From Bradyrhizobium vignae (GTDB taxonomy: Bacteria; Pseudomonadota; Alphaproteobacteria; Rhizobiales; Xanthobacteraceae): DNA of 34,867 nucleotides. Under the pieces are notes generated by a model. That model was not told the origin of the DNA and searched no databases. It was given only the letters and a program-made list of their open reading frames with translations. The DNA is taken from NCBI RefSeq assembly GCF_004114425.1, contig NZ_RDQF01000069.1, positions 1-34,867 of the forward strand. Reading direction: 5' to 3'. Position numbers and translations under genes: made by a program. This document shows, in pieces, positions 9,602 through 19,037 of this stretch; position 1 is the stretch's first letter; every line of letters starts with the position of its first letter.

Positions 9602-10732
9602 TTACGCGGCCGCGTCCAGCTGCGCGTAGCGCAGCACGTGGAACGCCGGATCGCCGAACTGGATGTTGATGGAGGAGATACGCTTGAAATAGTGCCCGAC
9701 ATTGAACTCGTCGGTCATTCCCATGCCGCCATGAAGCTGCACCGCCTGATCAGCGACGAACTTAGCGGCATAGCCGATCTTCGACTTGGCGCCGGAGGCG
9801 AGCCGCGACAGGCCGGGATCACCGGCGCTGAGGTTCAGGCTGAGATGTTGCATCAGAGAGAGCGCCTCCTGATGAGCAATGAACATGTCGACCATGCGAT
9901 GCTGGAGGACCTGGAAGGAGCCGATGGTCGTGCCGAACTGCTTGCGGGTCTTCGAATAGTCCAACGTCGCGGAATTCAGCTCGCCGATGGCGCCGACCGC
10001 CTCGGCGCAGAGCGCGGCGATGGCGCGGTCGCGACCGGCTTCCAGCAAGACAACGCCCTTGCCTTCCCGCCCGAGCAATTGCCCGCGGACCTCGCGCAGG
10101 CTGATCTCGGCGGCCCGGCGGCCGTCGATCGTCTTGAAGCTCTGGAGATCGAGTCCAGCGGCACGCCGGTCGACCACGAACAGGCTGACGCCGGCGCGGT
10201 CACGGTCGTCGCCGGACGTCCGCGCCGAGACGATCAGATAGTCGGCCCAGGGCGCAGCGATCACCATTGTCTTCGTGCCGCTCAGAACGTAGTCGTTGCC
10301 CTCGCGCCGCGCCGTCGTCGTGACATCGGCAAAGTCGAAGCGGGAAACCTTTTCCGTCCAGGCCAGCGCCCAGATCTTGTTGCCGTCGACGATGCCGGGG
10401 ATGAAGGCCTGCTGCTGCTCGGGCGTGCCGGCATGTTCGATCAGGCTGCCGGCCAGCACTACCGTCTCGAGGAAAGGCTCGACGACGAGGTGACGGCCGA
10501 ACTCATGCATGATGATCATGGTCGACAGCGGACCGCCGCCGAGACCGCCGGCGTTCTCGGAGAACGGCGCGGCGAGCAGGCCGAGTTCGGCGAAGGCCTC
10601 CCATTGCGTCCGGCTGAAGCCCTCCTCGCTCGCCACGATCTTGCGCCGCGCCTCGAAATCGTACTGGTCGCGCAGCAGGCGCTGCACGCTGGATCGCAGC
10701 AATTCCTGCTCTTCCGTGAACTGAATATCCAT
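9602..10732 (-). CDS. Acyl-CoA dehydrogenase, small (PimD-like) subunit type
   Basis: 376 residues with the acyl-CoA dehydrogenase layout: an N-terminal helical domain (FTEEQELLRSSVQRLL), a middle beta domain (ALAWTEKVSRFDF and GTKTMVIAAPWADYLI) and a C-terminal helical bundle with the FAD-contact motif AVQLHGGMGMTDEFNVGHYF. It matches the smaller subunit of paired dehydrogenases such as PimD and lacks the YGGSNEIQRNI tail found in its upstream neighbour. The partner gene ends 23 nt upstream of its start. A heteromeric FAD enzyme that makes the 2,3-enoyl-CoA is inferred from the large/small gene pair. Confidence 0.9.
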   Translation of the reverse strand: MDIQFTEEQELLRSSVQRLLRDQYDFEARRKIVASEEGFSRTQWEAFAELGLLAAPFSENAGGLGGGPLSTMIIMHEFGRHLVVEPFLETVVLAGSLIEHAGTPEQQQAFIPGIVDGNKIWALAWTEKVSRFDFADVTTTARREGNDYVLSGTKTMVIAAPWADYLIVSARTSGDDRDRAGVSLFVVDRRAAGLDLQSFKTIDGRRAAEISLREVRGQLLGREGKGVVLLEAGRDRAIAALCAEAVGAIGELNSATLDYSKTRKQFGTTIGSFQVLQHRMVDMFIAHQEALSLMQHLSLNLSAGDPGLSRLASGAKSKIGYAAKFVADQAVQLHGGMGMTDEFNVGHYFKRISSINIQFGDPAFHVLRYAQLDAAA

Positions 10733-10755
10733 CCGCTCCTCCCGATCCGCCGTGG

Positions 10756-11937
<1,182 letters not shown>

Positions 11938-11949
11938 CGGACCGGCTCC

Positions 11950-12687
11950 TTACCACTTCTCGCCGAACGGACGGATCTCCAGCTCAAATGTCCAGGCGGT
12001 CTTTGGCTGCTGGTAGAGCTGCCAGTAGGCGCCGGCGACCGCCGCTGGGGGCATCAAGAGGTCCGGATTGTCAAGCGCGTTGGGGCCAAGCGCCTCGATG
12101 CGGCGCTGGCGCACCCATTCCGTATCGACGCCGGAGTCGATGATGAGATGCGCGACATGGATGTTCTTCGGACCGAGCTCGCGGGCCATCGCCTGCGCGA
12201 CAGCCCGCAGGCCAAACTTCGCGCTGGCGAAGGCGGCATAACCGCTGCCACCGCGCAAGGACGCGGTCGCCCCGGTGAAGAAGATCTTGCCGCCGCCGCG
12301 AGCCGTCATCAGCCGCGCTGCCTCACGTCCCGCCAGGAAACCGGAATAGCATGCCATTTCCCAGACCTTGCGGAACACCCGCTCGGTGGTATCGAGAATC
12401 GGGAAATTGACGTTGGCACCAATATTGAAGATGCAGACTTCGAGCGGCGCGTGCTTATCGGCGTCGCTCAGGAAGGAGATGATCTCCTCCTCCTTGCGGG
12501 CGTCGAGTGAACGGGCGTGGATCTCGCCGCCGGCGGCTTCGATGTCCTTGACCAGCGGCGCCAGCTTGTCGCCGTTGCGGCGGCCGGCATAGATCGAAAA
12601 TCCCTCGACCGCGAATTTCTTGGCGATCTCGGCACCGATGTAGTCCCCTGCACCGATCACGGCTGCGGTGGCGTTTCTCTTTTGCAT
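11950..12687 (-). CDS. SDR-family protein, paralogue with Phe in place of the catalytic Tyr
   Basis: 245 residues. The N-terminal cofactor turn is IGAGDYIGAEIAKKF. The position of the catalytic Tyr-x3-Lys reads FASAK (153-157), so the Tyr is Phe, as in the other SDR of this operon at 6586-7293. The tail WTFELEIRPFGEKW is nearly the same as in that paralogue. It sits between the acyl-CoA ligase and the large dehydrogenase subunit. Family knowledge predicts NAD(P)-dependent oxidation or reduction of a hydroxy/keto group; retention of Lys but loss of Tyr in both copies suggests a specialised subfamily and not simple decay. No other irregularity is seen. Confidence 0.82.
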   Translation of the reverse strand: MQKRNATAAVIGAGDYIGAEIAKKFAVEGFSIYAGRRNGDKLAPLVKDIEAAGGEIHARSLDARKEEEIISFLSDADKHAPLEVCIFNIGANVNFPILDTTERVFRKVWEMACYSGFLAGREAARLMTARGGGKIFFTGATASLRGGSGYAAFASAKFGLRAVAQAMARELGPKNIHVAHLIIDSGVDTEWVRQRRIEALGPNALDNPDLLMPPAAVAGAYWQLYQQPKTAWTFELEIRPFGEKW

Positions 12688-12731
12688 GGCCTTTTCCTTC
12701 GTTCCGAGAGAACTTCTTGTCAGGCAAAGCG

Positions 12732-14285
12732 TCAGCCTGGACTGCGCAGCGACTCGGCCAACTTGTGCTTCAGGATCTTGCCCGTCGACGTCGCCGGCAG
12801 CGCGTCGATCAGGATGATTTCCGACGGTCGCTTGTATGAGGTGAGTTGCGGAGCTATGTGCGCCATGAGATCCTGCGCCGTCGCCTTTGAACCGCGGATG
12901 AGCTGCACGAAGGCGACAACCTCTTCATTGCCCTCGACCGGCCGTCCGACCACGGCGCATTGCACCACCGCGTCGTGCGTGCTCAGCACAGCCTCGATCT
13001 CGGCCGGGTAGACGTTGAATCCTGACCGAATGATCATCTCCTTGGTACGCCCAACGATGTAGAGAACATCGCCTTCCAAGCGAGCCAGATCGCCGGTATT
13101 GAACCAGCCATCCGGATCGATCGCCTTCGCAGTCAGATCGGGTGCGCGATAATAGCCGCGCATCACGTTCGGCCCGCGGACGTGGAGTTCACCGACCGCA
13201 TCTCCCGCCACTGGTTTGCCGTCGCGGCCCACGAGCTTGGTCTCCACGCCCGGCAGGACTGTCCCCACCGCATGATCCGCCCTCGGGGACTCGATCCGGA
13301 CGCCCGAGATGCCCGGCGAGCATTCCGTGATCCCGTAGCCATTGAGCAGCGGCAAGCCCAGCTCCTGCTCGACGCGCGACTTGAGTTCGAGGTCCAGCGG
13401 CGCGCCCGCAACCGCGATCAAGCGCAGGCAGCCACGATCGAGCTTCGGCAGGCCGGCATTGCGGCGGTACTCCAACAGGCGCCGATAGGTCGCGGGCACA
13501 CCGTTGAGGATCGTGATGCCCTCCTCCGCCATCGCCTTCGCCAAGGCTGCCGGATCGTATTTTGCGACCAGGCGCACCCTCGCGCCGACCATCAAGGTCA
13601 TGGTGAGCAGGGAGATCCCGACGATGTGCGAGATCGGGAGCACGCAATACTGCACGTCGGCCGCGGTCATCTTGCGCCAGCCGGCCGTGCCCCGCGCACT
13701 GAACAGGAGATTGCGATGGGTCAGCATCACGCCCTTGGGCGTGCCCGTCGTGCCAGACGTGTAGATGAGAACCGCGACTTGCTTGGCGCCATCGGCTTCG
13801 ACCGGCTCCGCCGCCGTGTCCGCGTTCAGCGCAGTCACGCCGATATCGCGCAGCGGCCCAAGCTCCTGCAGCGGCGCATCGCACCTAACGGCATGGGTGG
13901 CTGCTTCCTGCGATACCCCGGCAGTGAAAAACACCCGCCTTGCGCCGCTGTGGTCCCGGATCTGGTCGACCTCGCGCGGCGACAGCCGCGGATTGACCAC
14001 GATCGCCCAGGCATCGAGCAAGCTCGCGGCGAGCAGCAGACAAGCGAGCGGGATCGAATTCTCGCTGACGATCATCACGCGGTCGCCGGCGCGGATGCCA
14101 AGCGTACGCAGCGTGTCAGCTGTGGCCTGAACCGCTCCATTGAGTTCGCGATAGGTCAGCGTCGCGGTGTCATCGACCAGCGCCATGCGATCCGGCGTTG
14201 CTGCGACATGCGGCGCCATCACGTGATGGATCCGGTTCGGCAGACCGTCCACACTCCCTATTGTCTCTTGGGTCAATGAGACCAC
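12732..14285 (-). CDS. Class I adenylate-forming acyl-CoA ligase
   Basis: 517 residues from the preferred GTG at 14285, which has GGAGG 5 nt upstream. A longer frame begins at GTG 14345, overlapping the stop of the upstream gene, but its first 20 residues look non-native. Motifs are complete: the ATP loop YTSGTTGTPKGVMLTHRN, GYGITECSPG, the hinge region WFNTGDLARLEGDVLYIVGR, the CoA-site stretch KEMIIRSGFNVYPAEIEAVL and the catalytic Lys in TSTGKILKHKL. It should convert a free carboxylic acid to its acyl-CoA with ATP and CoA, the entry step for the dehydrogenases and thiolase downstream. Fatty, cyclic and aromatic acids are all possible substrates. Confidence 0.9.
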   Translation of the reverse strand: MVSLTQETIGSVDGLPNRIHHVMAPHVAATPDRMALVDDTATLTYRELNGAVQATADTLRTLGIRAGDRVMIVSENSIPLACLLLAASLLDAWAIVVNPRLSPREVDQIRDHSGARRVFFTAGVSQEAATHAVRCDAPLQELGPLRDIGVTALNADTAAEPVEADGAKQVAVLIYTSGTTGTPKGVMLTHRNLLFSARGTAGWRKMTAADVQYCVLPISHIVGISLLTMTLMVGARVRLVAKYDPAALAKAMAEEGITILNGVPATYRRLLEYRRNAGLPKLDRGCLRLIAVAGAPLDLELKSRVEQELGLPLLNGYGITECSPGISGVRIESPRADHAVGTVLPGVETKLVGRDGKPVAGDAVGELHVRGPNVMRGYYRAPDLTAKAIDPDGWFNTGDLARLEGDVLYIVGRTKEMIIRSGFNVYPAEIEAVLSTHDAVVQCAVVGRPVEGNEEVVAFVQLIRGSKATAQDLMAHIAPQLTSYKRPSEIILIDALPATSTGKILKHKLAESLRSPG

Positions 14286-14341
14286 GGCACCCTCCCTGAG
14301 AAAACGGCTTTTTGCCTTTTGGTTTTGCCTCGATGTTATGA

Positions 14342-14980
14342 TCACGCGGTCTTGCGCCGCGCGCTGGCGAGTTGGGCGAGGATTTCCTCTTCGACGTCGC
14401 GCAGACTATCCTTACCGAAATAGATTTCGTCGCCGACAAAGAAGGTCGGAGAGCCGAAGCTGCCGCGCTCTACGGCGCGCGTGGTGTTCTCGATCAGCTT
14501 CTTCTTGACGTCATCCTGCTGGGCCCGCGCGATGATGCGGTCAATGTCGAGACCAGACGACAGGAACGCCTCACGGAACACCTGCGGGTCGTCCATCTTC
14601 TTGGGCTCGACCCACATGTGGTGATAGGCCGCGCGGAAATAGGGCTCGAACAGGCCTTCGAATTCGGCCGCGACGACACCGCGCATCAAGCTCAACGTGT
14701 TCACCGGAAAGAACGGGTTCGGCGTGAACTTCGTGATGTTGTGGCGACGCAGAAAGCGCGTGGTCTCTAGCGCATTGTATTCCGGCTTGTTCTTGATCCC
14801 GCGCAGCGAGTCCGCCGGCGACATGTTGCCCGTCGCCTTGTAGACGCCGCCAAGGAGCACCGGGACATAGTTGAACTTGACGCCGGTACGCTTCTCGATT
14901 TCCGGCAGCGCGAGCTCGGCGAGATAAGCGTTGGGACTTCCGAAATCGAAGTGAAACTCGACCTTCACCGCAGCAACCAT
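14342..14980 (-). CDS. DsbA-fold 2-hydroxychromene-2-carboxylate isomerase family protein
   Basis: 212 residues. The start VKVEFHFDFGSPNAYLA contains Ser15, the glutathione-activating serine position of this family, instead of the CxxC of disulfide oxidoreductases. FVPV-type thioredoxin-fold elements, FPVNTLSLMRG and FGSPTFFVGDEIYFGKDSL (cis-Pro loop region) follow. Known members catalyse glutathione-dependent isomerisation in naphthalene-type ring breakdown, and relatives act as general GSH transferases. It is the first gene of the nine-gene operon, and its promoter region holds the two palindromes shared with the divergent HxlR gene. Its presence hints at a cyclic or aromatic substrate, but the family is broad. 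Confidence 0.85.
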   Translation of the reverse strand: MVAAVKVEFHFDFGSPNAYLAELALPEIEKRTGVKFNYVPVLLGGVYKATGNMSPADSLRGIKNKPEYNALETTRFLRRHNITKFTPNPFFPVNTLSLMRGVVAAEFEGLFEPYFRAAYHHMWVEPKKMDDPQVFREAFLSSGLDIDRIIARAQQDDVKKKLIENTTRAVERGSFGSPTFFVGDEIYFGKDSLRDVEEEILAQLASARRKTA

Positions 14981-15049
14981 GGCAACGCTCTTCCCTTCGA
15001 CGCATCAGCGGTTCGACCGCCGCCTCGTTTGAACCTCGCCCGAACCATA

Positions 15050-15066
15050 AGTTCTATTATAGAACT
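15050..15066. promoter_or_regulatory. 17-bp perfect palindrome, putative HxlR operator 1
   Basis: AGTTCTATTATAGAACT has 8-bp arms around a single central base. It lies 70 bp upstream of the isomerase start codon, in the gap shared with the divergent regulator. HxlR proteins bind such symmetrical sites as dimers; binding here is inferred. Confidence 0.65.
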
Positions 15067-15125
15067 GTCAATATGATATTCGTCATCCAATACCTGCCAG
15101 ACAGGCATCCTATTGAAATCATATA

Positions 15126-15142
15126 AGTTCTGTTTTAGAATT
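15126..15142. promoter_or_regulatory. Second, imperfect copy of the palindrome, putative HxlR operator 2
   Basis: AGTTCTGTTTTAGAATT matches the first site at 14 of 17 positions and keeps the TTCT/AGAA half-sites at the same spacing. It is offset by 76 bp (about seven helical turns) and ends 35 bp before the regulator start, where it could mediate autoregulation. Confidence 0.6.
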
Positions 15143-15177
15143 TATTTTGCTACAGCCGGAGAACGCGGAGGAAGTTG

Positions 15178-15690
15178 ATGAAATGGGATGCACTCGAAGA
15201 GGAGCCGTGCTCCCTGGCCCGCACCGTCGCGGTGATCGGTGATCGTTGGAGTCTGCTCGTCCTTCGCGAGTGTTTTCTTCGCGTCCGCCGGTTTGACGAC
15301 TTCCAGGCGTCGCTGGGGATTACTCGCCATCTGCTCGCCGACAGGCTGAAGAAGCTGGTGCGTTTCGGCGTGCTGCGGAAAATCCCCTATCGGGAAGCAC
15401 CAAAGCGTTACGAGTACATCCTGACCCAGAAGGGCCTGGATCTGTACCCGATCATCATGTCGATCGTGCACTGGGGCAACGTGCATATGGTCGACTCGCG
15501 CGGCCGACCGATGCTGCACGAACACAAGAGCTGCAAGAGGATGTTCGATCCCGTGATGGTCTGCTCGGAATGCGGTGAACCGCTGGCGGCCAAGGACGTC
15601 CATGTGCATCCGGGCCCTGGTGCCCGGCAATCTTCGCCGGTTCATGCAAAAGCACAAGAACGAGCCAAGAGTGGTCGAGAGCGGGCTTGA
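15178..15690 (+). CDS. HxlR-type winged-helix transcriptional regulator
   Basis: 170 residues from the ATG at 15178 (GGAGGA 5 nt upstream; the TTG at 15175 is an alternative). The HxlR pattern is clear: CSLARTVAVIGDRWSLLVLRE, then FDDFQASLGITRHLLADRLKKL as the HTH and YEYILTQKGLDLYPIIM as the wing and dimer helix. A C-terminal extension contains CSECGEPL and an earlier Cys, a possible metal-binding knuckle seen in some relatives. The gene is divergent from the catabolic operon and separated from it by 197 bp with two palindromic sites, so local control of the operon is the natural reading. The ligand is probably a pathway intermediate, but this is not visible. Confidence 0.88.
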   Translation: MKWDALEEEPCSLARTVAVIGDRWSLLVLRECFLRVRRFDDFQASLGITRHLLADRLKKLVRFGVLRKIPYREAPKRYEYILTQKGLDLYPIIMSIVHWGNVHMVDSRGRPMLHEHKSCKRMFDPVMVCSECGEPLAAKDVHVHPGPGARQSSPVHAKAQERAKSGRERA

Positions 15691-15987
15691 GGCGGCCCCG
15701 AGCGATCCGTGCGTGGTTCGTCCGCTTGTGGCTCGGCTGACCTTAGTTCATTGCCTTGCTATGGCCGCTTCCGGTAGGAGAGACGACGGGGTCATGCGAA
15801 CCCCGAGGGGAGCAACTATTGATCTTCCGGCTGGCGATTTTGCGTCCTGGAGCCCTGCCGCCTGGCGCCTCCCCCAAATGGGCTAGGCCGAGAAAAATCA
15901 GTGGCCAGCTACAACCTTAACCGCCGCAACGCCGGGCAGCCGGTGGCGTCGACTTTTGTTTGTCTCGCTCTTAAGCGCCCTTAGCGG
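15691..15987. other. Intergenic, no gene recognised
   Basis: This 297-bp spacer follows the HxlR gene and precedes the quinoprotein remnant. No frame shows recognisable motifs. It may contain further decayed sequence of that remnant. Confidence 0.4.
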
Positions 15988-16234
15988 ATGAGCGACACCA
16001 TGCGGGACTATGCGACCGTAAACGGCGTGTCGGCGCGTGGCGGCTCGCTCGATGGACCGGGACCGGAACCGGGACCGCTGATCGCCGGCGGCATCCTCTA
16101 CGTCAATGGGCTACACCAATTATGGTACGGCGCCCGACAACGTGTTGCTCGCCTTCTGCGTGGATGGACAACAGGCGGGGAGTTTTCGCGCAGCCCGGTT
16201 GGAATTCACGAGAAAACTCCGCTATGCGCCGTAA
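15988..16234 (+). pseudogene. C-terminal remnant of a PQQ-type beta-propeller dehydrogenase, frameshifted
   Basis: One frame reads YATVNGVSARGGSLDGPGP and then IAGGILYVN up to 16107. The next frame continues from 16109 with GYTNYGTAPDNVLLAFCVDG and ends at TAA 16232-16234. Joined, they give the usual end of quinoprotein / polyvinyl-alcohol-dehydrogenase-like propellers, whose last repeat reads like VNGVxARGGS...IAGGxxYVNSGY...NVLLAFSVDG. The join NG instead of NSG implies loss of two bases near 16108. No N-terminal propeller repeats are present upstream, so this is a decayed fragment and not a live frameshifted gene. Confidence 0.6.
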
Positions 16235-16310
16235 GCAGCCCTCCTCGCTCGCGGAGCCACGCTCGAAGACGTGCATGCGCGATATAGCAGTCGGCTTAGC
16301 TCTGTCCGCG

Positions 16311-16547
16311 TCAGCCGCGCTTCTTCTGAGAGGACGGCTTAAACTCCACAACCTCGTGCTGGTCGCAGGGATTCGACGGCTCATTTTGTTTCACGATTAG
16401 CTCAAGCTCAAGAGCTTCGATAGCGAATTCATCCGCCATGCGCTTGAACAGCTCGCGCTTTTCAACGTCCGTCGCCTGCTGACTCATCAGCGCAAAGTCT
16501 CTGGCGTTAGCGCGGACCTTCTCCAATCGTCGCCGGAGGTCCTTCAT
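16311..16547 (-). CDS. Small helical hypothetical protein (78 aa)
   Basis: The product is predicted almost wholly helical and charged, with the pattern RRRLEKVRANARDFA, then DVEKRELFKRMADEF. It resembles the many short rhizobial proteins of unknown function with an EKRELFxRxA core. ATG start with GGA a few bases upstream; it reads against the flanking remnants and has no operon partner. The C-terminus is Lys/Ser-rich. Function unknown; coding status is likely from composition and pattern. Confidence 0.55.
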   Translation of the reverse strand: MKDLRRRLEKVRANARDFALMSQQATDVEKRELFKRMADEFAIEALELELIVKQNEPSNPCDQHEVVEFKPSSQKKRG

Positions 16548-17086
16548 GGTGTTCCGGCTCAGCTTCTAAGCTCATCGGCCAAACAAACACCTTGCTTGTT
16601 CGGATGACGCCGGAGTCAACTGCCGAAACGGGATATTGGTTCTTTGCGAACTGCGAATTCGCCGGTTATTCACCCTGCGATATCTCGCCACGGTCACCTG
16701 CTGGAACAAATCCAGGACTCCAGCTGCAGTTTCGGGATTGCGGGCTGAGGACGACCGCTGGCATTTGGCGACCGGCTCGCAAGGCCGAACCATCCCTGGC
16801 CGGCTCTCGCCGGATGCTGCATAGGAATACCATACCTGAAGGCGCATGAATGTTCGAAAGCGCACAGACCTGAGTTTTGCGCCGGACTAGGCTGCGACCG
16901 ATCCCAGACCCTCGCGAAGCGCTCGGGGCCCGAACGGCCTCGGCATCTTGGTAGGGGCTGTCAAATCCGTGCTTTGCCCGGGCTGCGCTGAAGTGGTCCG
17001 CGCGAGCGTAGTGCTGTCGGCTGCGTCACGGCTATGAGACAGGAGGTAAGCTCGGCAGATCTTAGATCAAACGATGGTCGTTCCTC
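16548..17086. other. Intergenic, about 540 bp, no gene recognised
   Basis: Two opposing open frames of about 90 codons overlap here, but neither has a binding site, family motif or plausible composition. It presumably holds the promoters of the flanking small genes. Confidence 0.4.
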
Positions 17087-17368
17087 GTGCGTACTGTCCT
17101 TCTCATTGTGGGAATATGGCTACTGGTCAACGTTCTGTTCGTCGTGGTTGTCCTGCCCTCGCGCAGGCCGGTTGCTCCTGCGCGAGCGTCACGGGGAACT
17201 CCGTCCCCGGCGCCGATCAACAACAAGGCCCGTCGATCGGACGACCACGAGCCACCCCTGCGGCGCGTTAGGGCGCCGAGTGCAATCAGATTTCTTTTCG
17301 TGCTCCTCCTTCCAGTCATTCAAGCGTGGGATGCAGTTAGGCGACGCTTCAGAGGGCACCACGACTAA
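17087..17368 (+). CDS. Small membrane protein of unknown function
   Basis: 93 residues from a GTG start. The first 25 residues form one transmembrane segment (TVLLIVGIWLLVNVLFVVVV) followed by LPSRRP, a basic stop-transfer. A Pro/Ala-rich linker leads to a second hydrophobic stretch (IRFLFVLLLPVIQAW) and a basic end. This layout is that of short inner-membrane proteins common in Bradyrhizobium-like genomes. No good ribosome binding site precedes the GTG, so the start is uncertain. No neighbour suggests a function. Confidence 0.5.
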   Translation: MRTVLLIVGIWLLVNVLFVVVVLPSRRPVAPARASRGTPSPAPINNKARRSDDHEPPLRRVRAPSAIRFLFVLLLPVIQAWDAVRRRFRGHHD

Positions 17369-17663
17369 GATGGCATGGCCGCGGTGAACCTCGAGAAGCG
17401 CGGCAGTCCGGGTGACACGTCGGGCTAACCAATCCTTGCGCCAAGGCGAAGCGGGCGGGCGCGTCGCGCGTAAGATCAGTGACGAATTTACCCTTACAGC
17501 GCAAAGCCTCGACCAATCTCCCGCATCAACCTGAACGCGGCTTCAGTATGCGCAACCGAGAGCTCTCGGCCGAAAGCGAAGTGGCGCCGTTCAGCGAGCC
17601 TTAGACGAAGGCTTGAGTTCACGTCCCCGCGAGTGCTCAGCATCAAAGTCCAAAATGCTCGCT
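17369..17663. other. Intergenic 3' spacer of the type I secretion operon
   Basis: No gene is seen. A short inverted repeat (AGCCTT 17597-17602, AAGGCT 17608-17613) lies about 50 nt beyond the stop of the adaptor gene on the minus strand and is a weak terminator candidate. Confidence 0.35.
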
Positions 17664-19019
17664 TCAGGTTTCGCGGAACGCGCGCGAGAAGCTGTCGAAG
17701 ACCGGCTTCATGATGTACTCGAAAAACGTGCGCTCTCCGGTCTTGATGTAAACGTCCGCGGGCATCCCTGGTGTCGGGATGAATTCAGGCATTTGCCTGA
17801 GAATATCGTCCTGGTCCAGGCGCACCCGAATGACATAGAATTCCCGACGCGTGTCACCGTCGGGACGGGCTTCGGTCTTCACTTGCTCCGCCAGGGCGTC
17901 CGCCGACACATAGATGACGCTCGCCCCGACCATGGGCGTGATGCGCTGGTTGAGCGCCGACAACCGCACCAGCGCTTCCTGACCTACGCTCACATGCGAA
18001 ATGTCCTTCGGGTTCACATGCGCCTCGATGATGCGCTCATTGCCGATCGGTAGGAGTTCAAGGATGACCGCGCCAGGAGAAACGACGCCACCCGGCGTAT
18101 GGAAATTGTTCTTCACCACGATGCCCCGAACTGGCGAACGAACATCGATCCGGTCGACCACGTCCTGCGCTGCGCGAATCTGCTCCTCAACATCGTCCAG
18201 ATCCGCCTCGGTCTCGCGTAATTCTTTGATCGCATCCCGGAGCGCCGTCGCATGGAGCTGCGCTATTCTCTCGTTCGCTTGAGCGATCCGTTCCTTCGAA
18301 TCGGCGATGCGCCCGAGATACTCGCCGAGCTCGCCCCCGAGACCCGCCTCGGAACGCCGCAGCGCCAGCACATCCGACTTGCGGACCAACTGCTGGCCAA
18401 GAAGCGAATTCTTGTCCTTCAGCTCTTCGGCGAACAAACCAATACGCTCTTTGGTGGACTGAACTTGCGCCTGATATCCGCGGATGCTTTCCTCCAGCCC
18501 AGCGATCTGCTTCACGAGTACGCTTTCCTCGGTCAGCAGACTGGCCCGGCGCGCCTGAAGCTCGGCACGTTGCCGCTCAAGAATCGCTTTGATTTCTGGA
18601 TCACGTGCACTCTCGCTGAATGCGGCCGGAGGTTTGATAGTATCCGAAGAGCTCATTTCAGCTTCTAGACGCGCCTTCATGGCGAGCAGGCGATACTTCT
18701 TCAAAACCAGCCGTCTCAGTTTGGCGTTGGCAGCGGTATCGTCCATGCGGACGAGGACCTGGTTGGCCTCGACGACATCCCCGTCCTTGACCGCAATCTC
18801 GCGGATGATGCCGCCCTCGAAGTGCTGGACAAGCTTGTTCTGCCCGGTAGCCACAAACGTGCCCGAAGCGACGACCGCACTGTTGAGTGGGGCAACTGCG
18901 GCCCAAACGCCGAAACACCCGAGCCAGACAACCAGGATGGCAAGGCCGGTGAAGATGGGCCATTTGGCGCTCAGCGGAACACCGCGGTACCACTCACCGA
19001 TGTCGTCCTTTACTCTCAT
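17664..19019 (-). CDS. Type I secretion periplasmic adaptor (HlyD/PrtE family)
   Basis: 451 residues. Short cytoplasmic start, one transmembrane helix (about 17-42, WPIFTGLAILVVWLGCFGVW), then the barrel/lipoyl start NKLVQHFEGGIIREIAVKDGDVVEAN, a long coiled coil (about 110-290) and the returning lipoyl/barrel half (VRSPVRGIVVKNNFHTPGGVV, VNPKDISHVSVGQEALVRL). The end PADVYIKTGERTFFEYIMKP is the classical MFP tail of PrtE/HlyD adaptors. It bridges the inner-membrane ATPase and a TolC-like outer-membrane channel; no such channel gene is in the window. GGGAGG precedes the ATG. It is the last gene of the operon, 18 nt after the ATPase gene. Confidence 0.94.
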   Translation of the reverse strand: MRVKDDIGEWYRGVPLSAKWPIFTGLAILVVWLGCFGVWAAVAPLNSAVVASGTFVATGQNKLVQHFEGGIIREIAVKDGDVVEANQVLVRMDDTAANAKLRRLVLKKYRLLAMKARLEAEMSSSDTIKPPAAFSESARDPEIKAILERQRAELQARRASLLTEESVLVKQIAGLEESIRGYQAQVQSTKERIGLFAEELKDKNSLLGQQLVRKSDVLALRRSEAGLGGELGEYLGRIADSKERIAQANERIAQLHATALRDAIKELRETEADLDDVEEQIRAAQDVVDRIDVRSPVRGIVVKNNFHTPGGVVSPGAVILELLPIGNERIIEAHVNPKDISHVSVGQEALVRLSALNQRITPMVGASVIYVSADALAEQVKTEARPDGDTRREFYVIRVRLDQDDILRQMPEFIPTPGMPADVYIKTGERTFFEYIMKPVFDSFSRAFRET

Positions 19020-19037
19020 GCTATCCTCCCGCGCTGA

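Noticed and set aside
14286..14345. N-terminal extension of the acyl-CoA ligase from GTG 14345
   Set aside because: The 20 extra residues are Lys/Arg/Gln-rich and unlike ligase starts; GTG 14285 has GGAGG 5 nt upstream.
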